A stretch of 5,823 nucleotides of DNA from Bacteroidota bacterium (GTDB lineage Bacteria; Bacteroidota; Ignavibacteria; Kapaibacteriales; Kapaibacteriaceae). The stretch spans positions 1-5,823 of the forward strand of contig DNLG01000141.1 in assembly GCA_003488525.1 (NCBI GenBank). Reading direction: 5' to 3'. Below the pieces are notes generated by a model. It was not told the origin of the DNA, did not search any database, and worked only from the letters and a program-made list of their open reading frames with translations. A program made the translations under genes and the position numbers. How positions within the stretch are numbered: the stretch's first letter is position 1; each line of letters opens with the position of its first letter. This document shows positions 5,795 through 5,823 of this stretch, in pieces.

Positions 5795-5823
5795 AGGTTT
5801 CAGGTGTGAGGTGTGAGGTGTGA
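5795..5823 (+). repeat. Degenerate heptamer tandem repeat downstream of pckA
   Basis: AGGTTTC (5795-5801) is followed by three perfect AGGTGTG units (5802-5808, 5809-5815, 5816-5822), and the first base of a possible fifth unit is the last base shown. The array starts four bases after the pckA stop and runs to the window edge, so its full length is unknown. Heptamer arrays of this kind are known as short tandemly repeated repetitive sequences between genes in some bacteria. Whether this one recurs elsewhere in the genome cannot be seen here. Confidence 0.8.

Noticed and set aside
1..5823. Mobile element, CRISPR array, defence island or phage cargo
   Set aside because: Every long coding frame is a housekeeping or stress gene, no transposase, integrase or long direct repeats are visible, and the only tandem repeat is the heptamer tail after pckA.

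Overview
The window carries five protein genes on a moderately GC-rich (visually mid-50s %) bacterial chromosome segment. All are housekeeping or stress-type functions; there is no tRNA, rRNA, CRISPR array, transposase or phage gene. The organism is probably a member of the Bacteroidota/Chlorobiota-like lineages. This is inference from a THUMP-like class I methyltransferase of the kind common there, an ATP-type PEP carboxykinase, several starts with weak or absent Shine-Dalgarno (SD) sequences, and a degenerate heptamer repeat in an intergenic tail. The placement is low to moderate in confidence because no marker gene is present.

Layout. Bases 2-1435 (+) hold the 3' six-sevenths of hutU (urocanate hydratase), cut by the window edge. 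After a 189-bp gap with a small perfect palindrome comes an ECF-type RNA polymerase sigma factor (1625-2179, +, possible in-frame start at 1538). Seven bases later begins a small two-helix membrane protein of unknown function (2187-2567, +), whose last 17 bases overlap the start of mscL (2551-2961, +). Sigma factor, membrane protein and mscL look like one transcription unit. mscL runs tail-to-tail into a THUMP-like SAM-dependent methyltransferase gene on the opposite strand (2930-4120, -) with a 32-bp overlap. An 80-bp divergent intergenic region separates that gene from pckA (4201-5790, +). The last 33 bases after pckA contain four heptamer units (AGGTTTC then three AGGTGTG).

How the genes relate. 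hutU (histidine to glutamate) and pckA (oxaloacetate to PEP) both belong to carbon metabolism but lie in separate units and need not be co-regulated. The most suggestive arrangement is the sigma factor / small membrane protein / mscL cluster. An ECF sigma factor, a membrane protein in the position usually held by an anti-sigma factor, and an osmotic safety valve together suggest an envelope- or osmotic-stress regulon. This is inference.

The most striking non-coding signal is an extended inverted repeat at 2196-2260, inside the first codons of the small membrane protein gene. It can fold into a hairpin of about 24 base pairs with two small bulges, starts 7 bases after the start codon, and lacks a U-tract. 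It looks more like a translation-control or RNase III-type processing element than a terminator.
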